NCBI RefSeq assembly: GCF_023634645.1
Contig: NZ_JAMKMR010000006.1
Span: forward strand, 186,001-250,000
Direction: 5' to 3'
Source of the DNA: Vibrio sinus
GTDB taxonomy: Bacteria > Pseudomonadota > Gammaproteobacteria > Enterobacterales > Vibrionaceae
Length of the DNA stretch: 64,000 nucleotides
How positions within the stretch are numbered: position 1 is the stretch's first letter; the number at the start of each line of letters is the position of its first letter. Below are positions 36,397 to 46,174 of the stretch, piece by piece. The translations under genes were made by a program, and so were the position numbers. Below the pieces are notes generated by a model. It was not told the DNA's origin. It did no database searches and saw only the letters and a list, made by a program, of their open reading frames with translations.

Positions 36397-37094
36397 TAAA
36401 CCACCCCTTCAGCCCGCATTGCTTTGAACAACCACTCTGCCCTTTCCCAATCTTCTATCGTATCTATATCTTGCACTCTAAAACGAGGCAACTTAACTAC
36501 GCTCGATTGTTGTGTGAAAACAACTCTCTCTTCGCACCAAGCCTCAGCTGTGCCCCAATAGAATTGTCCAGCGTCATGCCACGCTTCAACAAGATCTTGT
36601 GATCGTGTAAAAAAATGCTTGGCCTGAAACATGTTAATTCTGCCAGCATTATCTATTTCAAAAGCTCTTTGGATGGGGTATGAGTAACTAGAAGCTGAGA
36701 ACACGTAATCAAGTTCGCTGCCCTCAATCAAGTTCAAACCTGTTCCTAGATCCTTACCCAAGACAAAAGGAGCTGTGGCGTACAAGCAACAAGCCAGCGC
36801 TACATTCTCTCCATTTTTGTTCATCCATTCAATCGCATGATGCATCACGGGGATCGTACCCGTGTGATCATCGGAAAGGTTATGGGGACGGAAAAAGGGA
36901 ACCTCAGCCCCGCAGTCTTTCGCAACATCTGCGATCTCAGCGTCATCTGTTGAAACTATAACTCTATCGAAATAACCTGACTCTATCGCGGTAGCAATTG
37001 AGAAACTGATCATTGGCTTACCACAGAACTGCTTGACGTTCTTTCGTGGGATTCTCTTACTTCCCCCACGAGCAGGAATCACACATAGTTTCAT
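36396..37094 (-). CDS. pseF: CMP-pseudaminic acid synthetase PseF
   Basis: Activates pseudaminic acid with CTP to CMP-Pse. GT-A-fold cytidylyltransferase of 232 residues with a complete nucleotide loop (VIPARGGSKRIPRKNVKQF), VSTDDAEIADVA, CCLYATAPF and the late VQDIDTIEDWERAEWLF segment. The family-typical HDAGQFYWG segment is present. It overlaps pseG and pseC by 1 and 4 nt. A second PseF-like enzyme occurs in arm B (47318-48004). Confidence 0.93.
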   Translation of the reverse strand: MKLCVIPARGGSKRIPRKNVKQFCGKPMISFSIATAIESGYFDRVIVSTDDAEIADVAKDCGAEVPFFRPHNLSDDHTGTIPVMHHAIEWMNKNGENVALACCLYATAPFVLGKDLGTGLNLIEGSELDYVFSASSYSYPIQRAFEIDNAGRINMFQAKHFFTRSQDLVEAWHDAGQFYWGTAEAWCEERVVFTQQSSVVKLPRFRVQDIDTIEDWERAEWLFKAMRAEGVV

Positions 37095-38305
37095 GCTATT
37101 GCCATCAAGTTACGTAATGATGCTATGACTGAATTAAATTCTTCATCAGTCAAACCGTAATACAGTGGGAGGGTTAAAGTCTGTTCGTAGTACGAATTAG
37201 TATTTGGGCACGCGCTTTGCCTGTAACCTAGCGTACTATAATATGGCTGCCAATGGACTGGGATGTAATGCACCTGGCTACCTATCCCCATATCCTTCAA
37301 ACGCCTCATAAACTCACCGCGCCCAATGGCGAGCTTATCAAACGATATTCGAGCTATGTATATGTGAATTGAGCTATCGGTTCTATATTGCGGTTGTGCA
37401 GGTTCAATAAATGGGATATCTCGTAAAGCTTCGTCATAACGTAATGCCAGCTCTTGACGCCTCATTACAAATCTATTCAATTTTTTAAGTTGAGATACAC
37501 CCAGTGCAGCCTGAAAATCTGTCATTCGATAATTAAAGCCCAACTGCTGCATTTCGTAGTACCAAGGATTTAAATTTCCCTCTGAATCGAATGCGTTTTC
37601 AGGACAGAAGAGTGGTTCGCTATCTGGCACACTAATCCCGGGGTGTACAAAGTTTCCTTTGCATATTCCATGGCTTCTTAACTGCAGCAATTTTTTATAA
37701 GACATGTAGTCATTTGTAGTAATGACTCCCCCCTCGCCTGTCGTAACACCCTTAACAGGGTGAAGCGAAAAAACTGTGAAATCAGAGTATTTACAGCTTC
37801 CAACTTTTGCTCCGCACTGATAACTGGCTCCGAGGGCGTGGGCCGCGTCTTCAATCACTTTTACTCCAGCCGGATTTACCATTGACGCGATACTTTCCAT
37901 ATCACATGGAAGCCCTCCAAAGTGTACAGGTAGAACTACTTTCACCCCACTGGTTCGCAGAAGTTCTTTTCCTAACTCTTCTGGGCACATATTAAGTGTG
38001 GTTGGATCCATATCCACGAACACTGGTCGAGCGCCACAATAGAGAACCGCATTTGGTGTTGACACAAAGGTATTAGGGCTAACCAAGGCTTTATCACCTT
38101 TAGAAAGGCCTGTGGCCATACAAGCTAAATGAAGTCCTGCCGTAGCGTTTGACACTGCAACGGCATACTTAGCGCCCACCATTTCCGCTAGCTTTGCCTC
38201 GAATTCATCTATCTTAGGGCCTTGAGTCAACCAGCCATTTTTCAGTACATCAACCACTGCATCGATATCATCTTGTTCGATAAAATGCTTTCCATACGGG
38301 ATCAT
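37091..38305 (-). CDS. pseC: UDP-4-amino-4,6-dideoxy-N-acetyl-L-altrosamine transaminase PseC
   Basis: PLP-dependent DegT/DnrJ/EryC1 aminotransferase that aminates the UDP-4-keto-6-deoxy-L-sugar made by a C5-inverting dehydratase. Features include IPYGKHFIEQDDIDAVVDVL, FVSTPNAVLYCGARPVFVD, VIEDAAHALGASY and the PLP lysine in FSLHPVKGVTTGEGG. The C-terminus has GIGSQVHYIPVHWQPYY. It is 404 residues. The first nucleotide of its stop is directly followed by pseF. No pseB lies next to it, which is unusual, since pseB-pseC are normally adjacent. Confidence 0.92.
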   Translation of the reverse strand: MIPYGKHFIEQDDIDAVVDVLKNGWLTQGPKIDEFEAKLAEMVGAKYAVAVSNATAGLHLACMATGLSKGDKALVSPNTFVSTPNAVLYCGARPVFVDMDPTTLNMCPEELGKELLRTSGVKVVLPVHFGGLPCDMESIASMVNPAGVKVIEDAAHALGASYQCGAKVGSCKYSDFTVFSLHPVKGVTTGEGGVITTNDYMSYKKLLQLRSHGICKGNFVHPGISVPDSEPLFCPENAFDSEGNLNPWYYEMQQLGFNYRMTDFQAALGVSQLKKLNRFVMRRQELALRYDEALRDIPFIEPAQPQYRTDSSIHIYIARISFDKLAIGRGEFMRRLKDMGIGSQVHYIPVHWQPYYSTLGYRQSACPNTNSYYEQTLTLPLYYGLTDEEFNSVIASLRNLMAIA

Positions 38306-40105
38306 TTAAGACTCTCTTCTGTCTGCTGGCTCTGCCAGGATGAGTTGTTCATAGGTGCTGCTGGAGAGAATTTCGCCGCTCTCCATCTGAATTAGATAAT
38401 TACACGCTTCTAGTGTATTTAGTCGATGTGCTACAAGAATCACTGTAAGCTCAGAGTTCAACTCCCTCAACGCGCCCATGAGGACTTTCTCTGTATGTTG
38501 GTCTAAAGCACTCGTAGCCTCATCAAAAATTAGAATTTCAGCCTCTCGATATAAAGCCCTGGCAATTGATAACCTTTGCAACTGCCCACCAGAAAACTGG
38601 ACTCCCGCTTCCCCAACACTAGTATGAATCCCTTGCTCCAAGCCTTCAATAGTGCTGTTCAGTTGTGCAACTTTGAGGCAGGTGTTCAGCCGTTCAAAAT
38701 CTGGACTCTCTCCAGCAAGAACAATACTATCCAGAATTGTCGAGTCTGAAAAATAGACTGACTGCGATACCACTGCCAACTTATCTCTCCAATCAGAGCG
38801 ATTTCTGGCACCGAGTTCCACACCGTCAATCAATATTGAGCCTGATGTAGGGCTCAAAAGGCCGCAAATAAGGTCTAATAGGGTACTCTTACCAGACCCC
38901 GTTTTCCCATAGATCCCGACCCAATCTCCTTTCTTGATCGAGAGTGTAATGTTCTTTAGTTGGTTGGTTTGTGTCCCAGGATAACTATAGCTTACCTGGT
39001 TAAGCACCAAACTTTTTTCAAAATCGATGCTTTTGCATGCTACTTCTATAGGAGTATCTCTATCATTTGTCACCGACGCCATATCGATGACATCCCCGAC
39101 AGAACAGAGAGCTCCCCTCATAGTCGCAACATTTGCGTATATAACTTGCGCCAACGGCATAATTCTCTGTACACCTAAAACAACCACACCTAATGACGGC
39201 AATAAATCTCCTGATAGTGTGAGGTGACCCGCTTGCATCAGAGCCATTCCCACAAGCGAAATCACCAAAAGTGACTCCACAACATATCTCGGTGCTTGAC
39301 TTAAAACAGCGCTACTGCTTTGAGCTAGCCGAAACTCTCTATCCATCGCAGTGAATGTATTTCTTCTAGTCTCACCCGTATCACTTAGTATCACCTCACG
39401 AATACCTTGAAATGATTCTTGTACTTCCTGAACTATCGAGTTAGAACGCTCGCTGATTATTTGGCTGTTATAGGCAAGTTTGGATCTTATAGATAATGTT
39501 ATACCAGTGTAAACCAAGCCGATCAAAACAACGACTGCAACGACTGCTAGTCCAGCAGTTATTACAAGTGCGCTAACTATAGCGATCAAAAGAACAAAAC
39601 TACTACATATCGCAACAAGTGGATTTATGTAGCTACCCACAAGTTGGTTTATCTTCATCGTGATGCCAGCAACAACCTCACTAGTGTTGCGAACTATGTG
39701 CTGCTCATAACTCTGCTCCAACAACCGGCTAAATACCAAGATGCTAAAATCATGCCCTACTGCGTTACCCCAACTTACCTGGAGCCACACTAGCACAATC
39801 CTGTACAGGGAAGAGATCATGATTATCACTGCAAACAGAATACCTATGCTATACGATTCGCTTAACGGGATATAACTAGTCAAAGGCTTGATAAATTTCA
39901 TCACCTCCCCGTTCATCGCAGAGACAGGATCAAGTATGTAGGCCAAGATAGGAAATACTGACGCCAAACTCACAACTTCGAAAACAGCACCTAATGCTGT
40001 AAGAAGCACCAGTAAACCACCTTGATTTCTACGACTCACACTGACCAAAGATAGCAGCTTACTCAAGTTTGAATTACTCAACTTGCTGCTTCCTCTGTTC
40101 CACAA
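38306..40105 (-). CDS. ABC transporter, PglK/flippase-like half transporter (fused TMD-NBD)
   Basis: A 599-residue half transporter. The N-terminal membrane domain has about six helices (residues 28-300). The ATPase domain has [19 protein letters not shown] (Walker A), [17 protein letters not shown] (ABC signature), [12 protein letters not shown] (Walker B) and VAHRLNTL (H-loop). This architecture matches PglK-type flippases of lipid-linked oligosaccharides. No Wzx-type flippase occurs in the window, so this is the likely exporter of the arm A product. The TTG at 40105 overlaps tviC by 32 nt; a TTG at 40081 preceded by GAGGA is an alternative start. Confidence 0.82.
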   Translation of the reverse strand: MWNRGSSKLSNSNLSKLLSLVSVSRRNQGGLLVLLTALGAVFEVVSLASVFPILAYILDPVSAMNGEVMKFIKPLTSYIPLSESYSIGILFAVIIMISSLYRIVLVWLQVSWGNAVGHDFSILVFSRLLEQSYEQHIVRNTSEVVAGITMKINQLVGSYINPLVAICSSFVLLIAIVSALVITAGLAVVAVVVLIGLVYTGITLSIRSKLAYNSQIISERSNSIVQEVQESFQGIREVILSDTGETRRNTFTAMDREFRLAQSSSAVLSQAPRYVVESLLVISLVGMALMQAGHLTLSGDLLPSLGVVVLGVQRIMPLAQVIYANVATMRGALCSVGDVIDMASVTNDRDTPIEVACKSIDFEKSLVLNQVSYSYPGTQTNQLKNITLSIKKGDWVGIYGKTGSGKSTLLDLICGLLSPTSGSILIDGVELGARNRSDWRDKLAVVSQSVYFSDSTILDSIVLAGESPDFERLNTCLKVAQLNSTIEGLEQGIHTSVGEAGVQFSGGQLQRLSIARALYREAEILIFDEATSALDQHTEKVLMGALRELNSELTVILVAHRLNTLEACNYLIQMESGEILSSSTYEQLILAEPADRRES

Positions 40106-41114
40106 ACCATTTCACAGTTTCGACAACGCCCTCTGCTATTCGATGACTGGGAGCGTAACCCAATTCATCAGTCGCACGCGAAATATCTGCCTGAGAATGA
40201 CGCACATCACCCGCCCTAAAGTCTTGGTAAGCAGGTGACTGTACTTTAAGCCCTTCTACCAGATTTTGCGCAGCGGAAGATATCAGCTCATACAAAGTAT
40301 TGAGTGACGTTCTATCGTTTAAAGCAACATTGAAAAGCCCATAACTCCTTGTTAACGGATTGGAGCAAGCTGCCAAAATGTTCATTTGTACTGCGTTTTG
40401 CACGAAACAAAAATCACGACTTGTCTCACCATCACCGTTAATCGCTATCTGTTCACCACTTAAAACGCTTCCAATCCATTTTGGGATAACTGCAGCATAT
40501 GCGCCGTTGGGATTCTGCCGTGGTCCGAAGACATTGAAATATCGCAGCCCCACTGTTCTGAACCCGTAAACTGATTCAAATACCTCTGCATATAATTCAT
40601 TGACATATTTGGTTACAGCGTAAGGTGACAAAGGTTTACCAATGACATTTTCTACTTTCGGTAGAGCAGGATGATCGCCATAGGTCGAGCTGCTCGCAGC
40701 ATAAGTAAAGCTGGAAACATTCTCATCTCTGGCTGCAGTGATCATATTCAAGAACCCTGTCACATTTGCGGAGTTGCTAGTAATTGGATCATTTATAGAG
40801 CGGGGGACAGATCCAAGAGCAGCCTGATGCAATACATAATCAACGCCCTCACAGACCTCTAGACAAGTGTCGAAATCACGAATATCACCTTCTCGAAACT
40901 TAAATCTATCCCACTGTTCTTTCGTTACACTATCTTTAACCAAATCAAGATTCGATTGAAAGCCAGTTGCAAAGTTATCCAGACCCATAACTTTTTGATT
41001 CAATTTCAAAAGAGCCTCTAACAAATTTGAACCAATAAAACCCGCTACCCCTGTAACGAGCCATATTCGTGGATTAAGCTCTAGATTCTCTTTTACTCGC
41101 TCAAACTCAGACAT
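40074..41114 (-). CDS. tviC: UDP-GlcNAc / UDP-GlcNAcA C4-epimerase (TviC/WbpP type)
   Basis: Extended SDR epimerase of 346 residues that interconverts UDP-N-acetyl-gluco and -galacto sugars. Signatures are [32 protein letters not shown], the catalytic [13 protein letters not shown] followed by [13 protein letters not shown], and [22 protein letters not shown], all typical of WbpP/TviC/WbgU. Together with tviB it would produce UDP-GalNAcA, as in Vi-antigen and P. aeruginosa O6 pathways. The stop overlaps the ABC transporter gene. Confidence 0.9.
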   Translation of the reverse strand: MSEFERVKENLELNPRIWLVTGVAGFIGSNLLEALLKLNQKVMGLDNFATGFQSNLDLVKDSVTKEQWDRFKFREGDIRDFDTCLEVCEGVDYVLHQAALGSVPRSINDPITSNSANVTGFLNMITAARDENVSSFTYAASSSTYGDHPALPKVENVIGKPLSPYAVTKYVNELYAEVFESVYGFRTVGLRYFNVFGPRQNPNGAYAAVIPKWIGSVLSGEQIAINGDGETSRDFCFVQNAVQMNILAACSNPLTRSYGLFNVALNDRTSLNTLYELISSAAQNLVEGLKVQSPAYQDFRAGDVRHSQADISRATDELGYAPSHRIAEGVVETVKWFVEQRKQQVE

Positions 41115-41133
41115 TTAAATCTCCAAAAAGGCT

Positions 41134-42423
41134 TTATAAACGCACATCAACGTCTTCTTTGCTGAATATGTATTTTAAATCGTACAATACATGTTTTTGT
41201 TTACCTAAAGCCCTAACCTTCTGAGAGCCCATATCTTTAAAACAACTATGGCCAACTGCTATCAATATTGAGTCATAACTATTTTCCATACACTCTGAAA
41301 TTAACTTAACGCCATACTCTTTTTCAGCCTCTTCGTTAGAGCACCACGGATCATAAATATCAGGGACGATGTTATACTCATTAAGCTCATCTATAATATC
41401 TATCACCCTTGTGTTCCTAAGATCAGGGCAGTTTTCTTTAAACGTCAACCCCATGATCAACACCTTGGCACCTTCAACTTGTATTCGTTCTTTAATCATC
41501 GTTTTGACTAGCTGGGAAACCACATATTTACCCATTCCATCATTTAGCCGACGACCCGCCAATATCATCTCTGGATGATATCCAACTGACTGAGCCTTAT
41601 GTGTCAAATAATAGGGATCAACACCAATACAGTGGCCACCAACCAAGCCGGGGCGAAATGGTAGAAAATTCCACTTTGTACCTGCAGCTTCTAAAACTTC
41701 CAGTGTATCAATGCCAAGACGATTAAAAATGATAGATAGTTCGTTTATCAGAGCAATATTCACATCTCTCTGTGTGTTCTCAATAACTTTGGCAGCCTCT
41801 GCAACCATGATGCTGCTTGCTTTAAAAGTTCCAGCGGTAATGATCGAAGCATACAGTTGGTTGACAAATTCAGCCACTTCTCTCGTAGAGCCACTGGTTA
41901 CTTTCAGTATGGTGCTTACACGGTGTTCTTTGTCACCTGGATTGATGCGCTCCGGGCTATATCCAGCGTAAAAATCAACGTTAAATCTAAGGCCGGAAGC
42001 TCGCTCAACTACTGGAATACAGACTTCCTCAGTTGCACCAGGGTAGACTGTCGACTCGTATATAATTATGTCGTCAGTTTTAACAACACTTCCCAGCATC
42101 TCACTAGCACGCACTAATGGCGATAGATCCGGCTGCTTGTGTCGATCAATCGGGGTAGGAACGGTGACTATGTAAACATTACACCCTTTCAAGTCTTCAA
42201 CAGAGTTAGAAAACTGTAGATGCTTTGCTTCAGCTAACTCCTCTTTACTAACTTCTAATGTAGAATCTGTACCAGCTCGCAATTCAGCAACCCGATTCTG
42301 ATCAATATCAAAACCAAACACACTAAACTTCTTACTAAATTCAACGGCCAGCGGCAGGCCAACGTAACCCAACCCAATTATTGCAATTTTTGCATTTTCA
42401 ATATTCAAATTTAATCCCTGCAC
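41134..42423 (-). CDS. tviB: UDP-N-acetyl-hexosamine 6-dehydrogenase (TviB/WbpO type)
   Basis: NAD-dependent enzyme that oxidises C6 of UDP-HexNAc twice to the uronic acid. The N-terminal Rossmann motif [21 protein letters not shown], the VPTPID loop, [12 protein letters not shown], a conserved lysine in [18 protein letters not shown], the catalytic cysteine in [17 protein letters not shown], and the C-terminal [17 protein letters not shown] are all present. The length is 429 residues. The annotated start is a GTG; a TTG five codons later, with AGGGA upstream, is possible. It is the first gene of the leftward arm A operon. Confidence 0.92.
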   Translation of the reverse strand: MQGLNLNIENAKIAIIGLGYVGLPLAVEFSKKFSVFGFDIDQNRVAELRAGTDSTLEVSKEELAEAKHLQFSNSVEDLKGCNVYIVTVPTPIDRHKQPDLSPLVRASEMLGSVVKTDDIIIYESTVYPGATEEVCIPVVERASGLRFNVDFYAGYSPERINPGDKEHRVSTILKVTSGSTREVAEFVNQLYASIITAGTFKASSIMVAEAAKVIENTQRDVNIALINELSIIFNRLGIDTLEVLEAAGTKWNFLPFRPGLVGGHCIGVDPYYLTHKAQSVGYHPEMILAGRRLNDGMGKYVVSQLVKTMIKERIQVEGAKVLIMGLTFKENCPDLRNTRVIDIIDELNEYNIVPDIYDPWCSNEEAEKEYGVKLISECMENSYDSILIAVGHSCFKDMGSQKVRALGKQKHVLYDLKYIFSKEDVDVRL

Positions 42424-43272
42424 ATTTGTTAAAACAACAATGAAAATGGCATGTGAAAAACGTAACCAATTGACCCTTTAAAGAATTCTGTTGGGCATAA
42501 TTGTGACATATTGTTCCACTAAAAAGCTCCAAACCTGAATAGTATAATTTGCTGCGCAAGACAGGTATATAAATGATCTCAACCTCAGCCCCCGATTTGG
42601 TTAATCTTGCTTGCAATTGCTTATACTCGAGCACTTTCCATTTCAGAAATCTGGCGGTCATTATTGCCCCTGCCGGCACTCTTTCTGTTGAAAAGCAGTA
42701 GTTCAACACACTCAAACGTACATTGAGCTCGCTTGCGAGATAGGTCTTGCCTCAATATTCTCTTCAAGCACTCGCATAAGCAAGTAGCTCCTCTTGAAAT
42801 GAGGTATTTTCTGATTTTTCAGGCGGTGGCATTTTTCTTTCAAAGACAGCAATACTCGGCGCGATGACACAGCACGGTTATGGAAACGTTCATATAACAG
42901 ACATACTATCCTGATATCACTCCCACGTCACGCCATTTGTAGTCATTTATAAACTTGCCTGATTTAACTCAAACATAGAACGCTGCTCAAAATTGATTGG
43001 TCACAAAAATATTCTTTGTAATTACGCATTTCAACAACTTTGGTATTTCAGACTCTATTTAGACAACAATTGTTACAATACGGCACTTTCCAACTAGATA
43101 CTTGGAATTGCGAGAGCAAAAGCATCATTCCAGACATCACTTATTTTTCCTGTGATATATCCCTCGATCATGACATTCATTATTGAGTGATGTAAGATCG
43201 CCATATACTATTACCCCCCTGTAAAATCAGGAACCTAATTTTAACGACCACCTAATTTAAAAGGAAATACGC
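42424..43272. other. 849-nt divergent spacer between arms A and B
   Basis: This spacer separates the leftward arm A operon from rightward arm B and must hold the promoters for both. I see no JUMPstart/ops element with a good match. On the minus strand, 42424-42930 shows short open pieces in different frames (for example SVLNYCFSTERVPAGAIM and MPPPEKSENTSFQEELLA) that look like a decayed gene I cannot name. A palindrome AACAATTGTT is at 43065-43074 inside TTAGACAACAATTGTTACAA, a motif with a near copy before ytfK. Confidence 0.5.
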
Positions 43273-43971
43273 ATGGCTCTCACTTTCATCGCTGAAATTG
43301 GCTTGAATCATAATGGTAATTTTGGCCTACTACCTGAACTGATTCGCCAAGCCTCTCTCGCTGGTGCCGATATTGCCAAATTTCAGCTTGGCTGGCGTGC
43401 AGGCGAAGGTGAAATGAATCAGCTGACCAAAAAAGAACTGAAAGTGATCGTAGATGCATGTGAATATTATGGTGTTGAGCCAATGTTCTCGATTTTTACA
43501 GAAGAAGCTTTAGAAACGATTAAAACGTTTGATTATGATTTCACCCACTACAAAATCGCTTCACGTACTGTGGTTGATAATCCAGAGCTGGTAGAGAAAG
43601 TTCTAGATGAAGGGAAAGAAACATTTGTATCACTAGGGTTCTGGGATAGAGAAGGCCTACCATTTGAGAATCGCGATAATTTAAATTATCTGTTCTGCAT
43701 TTCCAAATACCCATGCTTACCAAACGATATAAAAAATTTCCCTGAAGACTTTTCTAGCTCGCCTTACATTGGCTATAGCGACCATACGATTGGTACCGAG
43801 GCAGTGCTTCTAGCTGTAGCAAGAGGAGCAAAAGTAATTGAAAAACATTTCACCTTAGATAAATCAGATACCACCATTCGCGATCATGCCCTCAGCACCA
43901 CGCCAGATGAATTTGGTGAAATGGTAAAAAACGCACGTGCGATCTCACGTTTGCTGGACTTGGGAGTTTAA
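43273..43971 (+). CDS. NeuB-family synthase-like protein, TIM barrel only
   Basis: A 232-residue protein related to the PEP-condensing nonulosonate synthases (NeuB/PseI/LegI). The barrel motifs are recognisable: FIAEIGLNHNGNFGLLPELI, ADIAKFQLGW, THYKIASRTVVDNPEL, SKYPCLPNDI, IGYSDHTIGTEAVLLAVARGAKVIEKHFTLD and DHALSTTPDEF. It differs from classic members in two ways: STGM is replaced by VSLGFW, and the C-terminal SAF domain (about 60 residues) that closes the partner active site is absent. AAGGAAA precedes the ATG. It is the first gene of arm B and is followed after 7 nt by a formyltransferase. Substrate unknown. Confidence 0.75.
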   Translation: MALTFIAEIGLNHNGNFGLLPELIRQASLAGADIAKFQLGWRAGEGEMNQLTKKELKVIVDACEYYGVEPMFSIFTEEALETIKTFDYDFTHYKIASRTVVDNPELVEKVLDEGKETFVSLGFWDREGLPFENRDNLNYLFCISKYPCLPNDIKNFPEDFSSSPYIGYSDHTIGTEAVLLAVARGAKVIEKHFTLDKSDTTIRDHALSTTPDEFGEMVKNARAISRLLDLGV

Positions 43972-43978
43972 AGCTTCT

Positions 43979-44689
43979 ATGGAAAAGGTTGTCCTATTGG
44001 GGAATGATACACCACATCGCCGTTATATCATTAATTCGCTTATCGATCGTGGATTTAACATTAGCGATTGTTTATTCCAAACCAACAATCTGGAACCCTC
44101 ATTTGATACCAAGCCCAAATGGCAAACACAGGAAAATGAGGCATTAATAAGTCTTTTTGAGAACGAAGCTCGCCAGGATCTTGAACGTGTATCAGTACAA
44201 TATGTAAGAGATTTGAATGACACAACGTCACAGGACTACCTTAAAACGATTGCCCCCTCTTTTTACATCGTTAGCGGCGCGGGTAAGTTAAAAGGTAGCA
44301 TCTTACAGCTGATTACTAATAAGAGCCTAAACGTACATATTGGTTATGCCGAAGAATATCGTGGTCTTGATAGCAACCTCTGGGCTATTTACCATGGCGA
44401 CTATTCACATATCGGCGTTACACTCCATAAACTAGAAAACGAGTTAGATACAGGGAATATCATTGAGCAAACAACTCTAGATCTACCCTCCGATATTGCG
44501 ATCACTACTTTACGCTATTATGAATCACGTTTAGCGGTAGAGATGCTTACGCGTGCACTAGAGAAGCAAAGGCAAGGACAGCTCGCTAGTCGCAAGCAAA
44601 CATCGCTCGGCAGATATTACTCGTTTATGCCAGCCTGTTTAAAAGACCATATTGAGAGTAAAATTACTAAGGCGACGAGATTGAAATAA
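43979..44689 (+). CDS. formyltransferase-family protein
   Basis: A 236-residue protein of the methionyl-tRNA formyltransferase/sugar N-formyltransferase fold. The catalytic Asn-His pair appears as LNVHIGYAEEYRG, and the catalytic Asp in ELDTGNIIEQTTL. Such enzymes use N10-formyl-tetrahydrofolate to formylate amino sugars. I chose the ATG at 43979 (MEKVVLLGND), 7 nt after the NeuB-like stop, instead of the upstream in-frame GTG overlapping that gene. It is adjacent, stop-to-start, to a polysaccharide deacetylase. Context suggests an N-formyl modification of the arm B sugar. Confidence 0.75.
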   Translation: MEKVVLLGNDTPHRRYIINSLIDRGFNISDCLFQTNNLEPSFDTKPKWQTQENEALISLFENEARQDLERVSVQYVRDLNDTTSQDYLKTIAPSFYIVSGAGKLKGSILQLITNKSLNVHIGYAEEYRGLDSNLWAIYHGDYSHIGVTLHKLENELDTGNIIEQTTLDLPSDIAITTLRYYESRLAVEMLTRALEKQRQGQLASRKQTSLGRYYSFMPACLKDHIESKITKATRLK

Positions 44690-45616
44690 ATGACCAAAGA
44701 TCACGAACTGACCATGTTACTCTACCATGGAGTGACAAACACTTCACCAGAAGGAATTGCTAACTACTCAGGCAAACATATTGCAGCAAATGCTTTTGAT
44801 GACCAGATGCGTATACTTCATAATCACTGCAATGTACTCACCATCGACGATGTAGTAACACTTACCCGAGAGAAAAAAGACTGGCCAGAGAATGCTGTGG
44901 TAGTAACATTTGATGATGGATTTAGAAACAATCTTCAATGCGCCGCCCCGATACTGGAAAAATACAACATCCCCGCAACCTTTTACATATGTGCGGGCAT
45001 GGTCGGAACAGATCAAATGTTTTGGGTCGATGAGATTGAAGATTGTATAAACCGAACTCTACACTCTACAATCACCATTACACTTGATAAAAAACGATAC
45101 TTTGAGTTAACGTCACCCGAAGCAAAGATCTCTGCTATAGAGTCTATTAAGCAATTCTGCAAACGTTCTACATCAGTCACAAAAAACCGCGTACTTGCAG
45201 ATCTCACCCTAGCATCCGATATAACTCCGAATGTGAAGCACTCTGCGAACTATCAGATGATGTCATGGGATGAGTTAATAGAACTTAATAGTAACCCACT
45301 CTTCACCATTGGTGGTCACACTTTATATCATGATATCATGTCTTCGCGTCCAGTAGAGGAAATGACTCAGGATGTCAAAGAAACCTTATCTTTACTTGAG
45401 CAGAAGCTAGGTCACCCAATTCGGCATTTTGCTTACCCAGAAGGACAAGCACATCATTACTCGGAAGAAGTCATTACATCCCTCAAAAACTACGGAGTAT
45501 CCATCTGTCCAACAGCAATTGACGGAACCAACCCGCCGGGAAGTGATCTATTCCACCTAAAACGCATTATGCCCGGTTTCATGAATCGAGCGTTCCCTAT
45601 ATTGTCTGAGGTTTGA
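44690..45616 (+). CDS. polysaccharide deacetylase (NodB/CE4 family)
   Basis: A 308-residue carbohydrate esterase family 4 protein without a signal peptide. The metal and catalytic motifs are VVTFDDGFRNN (D-D) and GGHTLYHDIM (H-x3-H); a later FAYPEGQAHHYSEEV replaces the usual motif 3. Cytoplasmic members can remove an N-acetyl group from a sugar precursor, which would expose an amine for the preceding formyltransferase. Its ATG directly follows the formyltransferase stop (TAAATG), so the two are surely co-expressed. Confidence 0.83.
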   Translation: MTKDHELTMLLYHGVTNTSPEGIANYSGKHIAANAFDDQMRILHNHCNVLTIDDVVTLTREKKDWPENAVVVTFDDGFRNNLQCAAPILEKYNIPATFYICAGMVGTDQMFWVDEIEDCINRTLHSTITITLDKKRYFELTSPEAKISAIESIKQFCKRSTSVTKNRVLADLTLASDITPNVKHSANYQMMSWDELIELNSNPLFTIGGHTLYHDIMSSRPVEEMTQDVKETLSLLEQKLGHPIRHFAYPEGQAHHYSEEVITSLKNYGVSICPTAIDGTNPPGSDLFHLKRIMPGFMNRAFPILSEV

Positions 45617-46174
45617 TAAAGCACGATTGAACTCTGTTGCATATACGAAAATAGAGGCATCACTATCACTACTCGTGTTCTAGCTTTCGCCCAAGGTCCA
45701 TTATGAAGTAAAAAAGTTACCGGTTACCCAAAGGCGCTATTCTTACCTTAACTCTACTGTTAATTTCTGCAACATAGTAGGAACCTATATGGAGAGATGC
45801 ATCAACATTAACCATACAACATCAACTGCCGGCTCTTATTTCTCCCCCAGAAACTGAACAAGCTGCGCACCGTTATTAGATAATGTATTTCTAAATTCTT
45901 AAGGTCGAGAAAAGCAAAGGGAAATAAACGTGCTACCAATTGGCTGTTGATAAGCTCTAAGGTTCGATCAGCTTTTCTCTCTGTAAAAAGCAACAGATAA
46001 ACTTGGCATAGGCAATTGGATCTGTTTAAGCTGGAACGATTAGCTAGATGAGTAATGCTACAACAAAATGAATTATTAAGAGTGTTACATTCCAAAATGT
46101 GAAGGATAATATTTATTATAGATACCATCATTGCTCAAATTCAAAGCAGAACTATCAATAGTGAGAAAATAAAC
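45617..46174. other. 558-nt non-coding gap in arm B
   Basis: No convincing gene. A leftward open frame of 107 codons (45808-46131) has no ribosome site, no recognisable motif and stops typical of chance. The sequence just after the deacetylase stop contains CTCTGTTGCATA, faintly reminiscent of insertion-sequence ends, but I found no partner repeat or transposase. It probably holds decayed DNA plus a promoter for the downstream genes. Confidence 0.4.

Noticed and set aside
42398..42715. 105-codon leftward open frame overlapping the tviB start
   Set aside because: Starts at a TTG without ribosome site and overlaps tviB; the residues may be a remnant but not a complete gene.
42818..42835. ops/JUMPstart-like GGCGGTGGCATT on the plus strand
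   Set aside because: One mismatch in the key GGCGGTAG core, no wider JUMPstart similarity, and 440 nt from the next gene; likely chance.
45620..45660. Insertion-sequence end (CTCTGTTGCATA)
   Set aside because: No second inverted repeat, no target duplication and no transposase fragment found.
45808..46131. 107-codon leftward open frame
   Set aside because: No ribosome site, no recognisable motif, in a region between decayed genes.
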